The notes under the pieces were generated by a model. The model worked only from the letters and a program-made list of their open reading frames with translations. It was not told where the DNA came from and did no database searches. A stretch of DNA of 64,000 bases from Galbibacter sp048266365 (GTDB lineage: Bacteria > Bacteroidota > Bacteroidia > Flavobacteriales > Flavobacteriaceae). The translations under genes were made by a program, and so were the position numbers. Shown here in pieces: positions 62,378-64,000 of the stretch (positions are counted from its first letter, which is position 1; every line of letters begins with the position of its first letter). Location of the stretch: the NCBI RefSeq assembly GCF_048266365.1, contig NZ_JBLWZP010000003.1, positions 356,182 through 420,181 on the forward strand, read 5' to 3'.

Positions 62378-62575
62378 ACCAACACTTATTCAAAAAAACT
62401 CGTCTCTGAAAGAACAAAACAGATTGCCAATAAACCTATGATTTATAAAGTGACTGATTTTAAAGATGTAAGAGTTGCTTCAATGAGTAATTTCAGCATT
62501 TACTATAAAGTTGCTGACAAAGAAATTATCATTACATCTTTTTGAGACAATAGACAAAATCCGAAAAAACTTTAA
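62378..62575 (+). pseudogene. ParE/RelE toxin remnant with nonsense codon
   Basis: The plus-strand frame reads 'ERTKQIANKPMIYKVTDFKDVRVASMSNFSIYYKVADKEIIITSF', then TGA (62543-62545), then 'DNRQNPKKL' and a stop (62573-62575). Family members have 'SFWDNRQ/FFDNRQ' at this point, so TGA most simply replaces TGG. The 5' half (helices 1-2) is absent; the remnant begins right after the 38-bp repeat. No antitoxin partner is next to it. Confidence 0.7.
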
Positions 62576-63028
62576 GAAATATTGGAAAATAAAAAATAAC
62601 TTTGCGCAATCGAGTAACAGTCGTGAAATTAGTAGTAATCAAGCCTTTAAGTCATCCTTTTTCCAAAAATCATTTGGCAACATTTATCTTCCAGAAATAT
62701 TGAATGGATACTTTCTAATACCATACTCTTTATGAATGTTTCATCCTTTGGATAGTATAAAGTTTAAAGATATCTTAATATGCAAACTATTAGTTTGGAA
62801 AAAGAACAAAAAATAAACCATTTACTTAATTCACAACCGACGGGAGTGGCATTCAAGTTCAAGAGGTTTTCCACGCAATGACTAAACCGATATAAGAGGT
62901 TATTTCGGAGTTATGATCAATACGTAGAATGAGGGTTTCACATCTAATTCCTTTGCCAATTCTCTCTGGTTTAAATTAGGAATTGTATCTATCTCATCAT
63001 TGATTAAAACTCCTGGATAGCAGGAAAT
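62576..63028. other. Gap between dead ParE and live ParDE
   Basis: AT-rich. A plus-strand frame at about 62780-62881 ('EKEQKINHLLNSQPTGVAFKFKRFSTQ') faintly resembles the start of AbiEi-type regulators but stops after 33 residues. Nothing else is recognised. Confidence 0.35.
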
Positions 63029-63316
63029 TTAAAGTTTTTCAGCCAAATCTTGTCTTCCAATAATAGCCATAATTTCTATTACATTTTCATTTACCTTAAA
63101 GTAAATACTATCTGCACCACAAACACATTGTCTATAATCTCTTTTTAGATAATTAACTGATTTAAAAGAGAAAGGTCGATCAGCAATAATGTCAAAATAT
63201 TCGAAAAAGGAGTTGTAATACCTGTCGGCTTGAGTCATGCCGAATTTTTTAACACCATATTGGTGAATCCGGATTAAATCATTTTTGGCTTCGTTACTTA
63301 ATCGATATTTAGCCAT
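63029..63316 (-). CDS. ParE/RelE-family toxin
   Basis: 95 residues. 'YRLSNEAKNDLIRIHQYGVKKFGMTQADRYYNSFFEYF' supplies the two N-terminal helices; 'RDYRQCVCGADSIYFKVNENVIEIMAIIGRQDL' gives the beta-sheet and the C-terminal I-I-G-R-Q-D motif typical of ParE toxins, which poison gyrase. The start overlaps the antitoxin stop by eight bases. Target is inferred from the family. Confidence 0.85.
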   Translation of the reverse strand: MAKYRLSNEAKNDLIRIHQYGVKKFGMTQADRYYNSFFEYFDIIADRPFSFKSVNYLKRDYRQCVCGADSIYFKVNENVIEIMAIIGRQDLAEKL

Positions 63317-63560
63317 TCAGCATTGACTTTGATAGCGCTAGAATTTCTTCTTTGCTGTCTTTTGTGAATCCACTATTCTCAGCCTTCTCTAGTTTAGTGC
63401 GTATCCAATCAACTTGAACCTGTTGTTTTCTAGCCTGGCGAACTAAGTCATTTATTAGCTCACTTTTACTTGAATATTCCTGGTTTTCTAGTTGAGTTTT
63501 TAACCATTTATCATTTGGTTCAGTAAATGATATACTTTGTCTAGCCATAATTGTTAACAT
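63309..63560 (-). CDS. ParD-family antitoxin (ribbon-helix-helix)
   Basis: 83 residues. The N-terminal 'RQSISFTEPNDKWLKTQLENQEYSSKSELINDLVRQAR' is the ribbon-helix-helix of ParD/CC2985-type antitoxins, followed by an acidic toxin-binding tail ('WIRTKLEKAENSGF'). A shorter start at Met5 (MARQSISF, 63548) fits the family better. It binds ParE and represses the operon. The bases just upstream, TTTGGTGTAAAATTACACCAAA (63561-63582 region), form an inverted repeat fit for its operator. Confidence 0.85.
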   Translation of the reverse strand: MLTIMARQSISFTEPNDKWLKTQLENQEYSSKSELINDLVRQARKQQVQVDWIRTKLEKAENSGFTKDSKEEILALSKSMLNG

Positions 63561-63583
63561 TTGGTGTAAAATTACACCAAATA
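63558..63583. promoter_or_regulatory. Predicted ParD operator
   Basis: TTTGGTGTAA and TTACACCAAA are exact inverted complements around two to three bases, directly upstream of the parD start. Position and symmetry fit autoregulation by a ribbon-helix-helix dimer. Confidence 0.65.
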
Positions 63584-63923
63584 CACTTCAAAAGCAAATT
63601 ATTATTAGCTAAACAAATTTATTTCGTAGTTTATAATTGGCTAAAAAATAAAGATATTTATGAATCCAGTACTTCATTAATAATTAAGCTACAAACTATT
63701 AAGGATGTCAAGTGCGGAATACGAAAAAAGTTGTTTTAAAATTATTTTTAACCTCCAATGCAAATATACGTACCGCTTTTCCCCTATTTAAAAAAATATT
63801 TATATCCTTCACATAAGAGTCCATTTAAATATCGTCCACAAATAAAATAACAGACGCTTTCTCAAGCAGCATAACTTTCTGACATAAGAACGAGGAGGAG
63901 TTCAGGCACTACCATAATTTGTC
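63584..63923. other. AT-rich gap, nothing recognised
   Basis: Between the parD upstream region and the right 38-bp repeat. No convincing gene or RNA. Confidence 0.4.
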
Positions 63924-63961
63924 AATAAACTACCCAACCACGCATAGCGATGGATTGGGTT
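63924..63961 (+). repeat. 38-bp hairpin repeat, right copy
   Basis: Same orientation and sequence as 62329-62366, 1595 bases apart. It brackets the ParE remnant and the ParDE pair. Confidence 0.75.
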
Positions 63962-64000
63962 TTAAACCTGAAGCTAGATGAGCAATAGCGCAACACATAG

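Noticed and set aside
62511..62735. 74-codon plus-strand open frame
   Set aside because: It overlaps the ParE remnant in another frame, has low-complexity Lys/Asn/Ser composition and no family match.

Overview
The window looks like chromosomal DNA of a marine or soil member of the Bacteroidota, most likely a flavobacterium. The base composition is AT-rich. Two SusC/SusD (RagA/RagB) outer-membrane pairs are present, start codons often lack strong Shine-Dalgarno sequences, and several genes are preceded by the Bacteroidota -7 element TAnnTTTG. No rRNA, tRNA or CRISPR array was seen.

Layout. 1-3.1 kb: the end of an alcohol dehydrogenase-type gene, a SnoaL-like protein, a three-gene HipB-HipS-HipT toxin-antitoxin operon with three evenly spaced palindromic operators, then a junction between a decayed IS256-family transposase and a decayed AlbA/Schlafen-type gene. 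3.3-5.7 kb: a secreted GH2 glycosidase. 6-9.5 kb: a frameshifted small gene, a hypothetical gene, and a translationally coupled pair: a MazG-like pyrophosphohydrolase and a 733-aa GIY-YIG / DUF2075 helicase-like / S24 LexA-like fusion that keeps an apparent Ala-Gly self-cleavage site. This pair is one of the most interesting items here.

9.8-23.9 kb: a complete alpha-mannan utilisation locus on the minus strand: GntR regulator, ROK sugar kinase, MFS sugar transporter, GH92 alpha-mannosidase, SusC, SusD, SusE-like protein, GH76 endo-alpha-1,6-mannanase and a mannose-6-phosphate isomerase-like protein. Surface mannan would be cut by GH76, bound and imported by SusCDE, trimmed by GH92, carried inward by the MFS protein, phosphorylated by the ROK kinase and isomerised. 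A near-identical 16-bp palindrome lies directly before gntR and before susC, which suggests one regulator controls both transcription units. Next come a Gfo/Idh/MocA oxidoreductase and a DUF1080 protein (24.2-26.2 kb).

26.6-36.3 kb: an XRE regulator, divergent from a leader region with tandem promoters, a long nested hairpin and a 39-codon ORF, followed by a second SusC/SusD pair and an M16 metallopeptidase; facing this operon are a DUF6520 small exported protein and a MauE/DoxX-type membrane protein. 36.7-48.8 kb: a defence island holding AbiH, an overlapping two-gene unit (677-aa helical protein plus 578-aa PD-(D/E)XK nuclease-like protein), a Gabija-like GajA/GajB pair, a CHAT caspase-like protease and a GIY-YIG protein with a large insertion.

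49-64 kb: a small LuxR-type HTH gene, a TPR histidine kinase with its response regulator, a decayed sugar-kinase gene, a MITE-like element, an antitoxin-like fragment, an aldo/keto reductase with a Crp/Fnr regulator, a four-gene envelope operon with two tandem paralogues, further IS and AlbA-type debris, a BCCT transporter, and a ParDE toxin-antitoxin pair. A dead ParE copy and the live ParDE pair both lie between two perfect 38-bp hairpin repeats.
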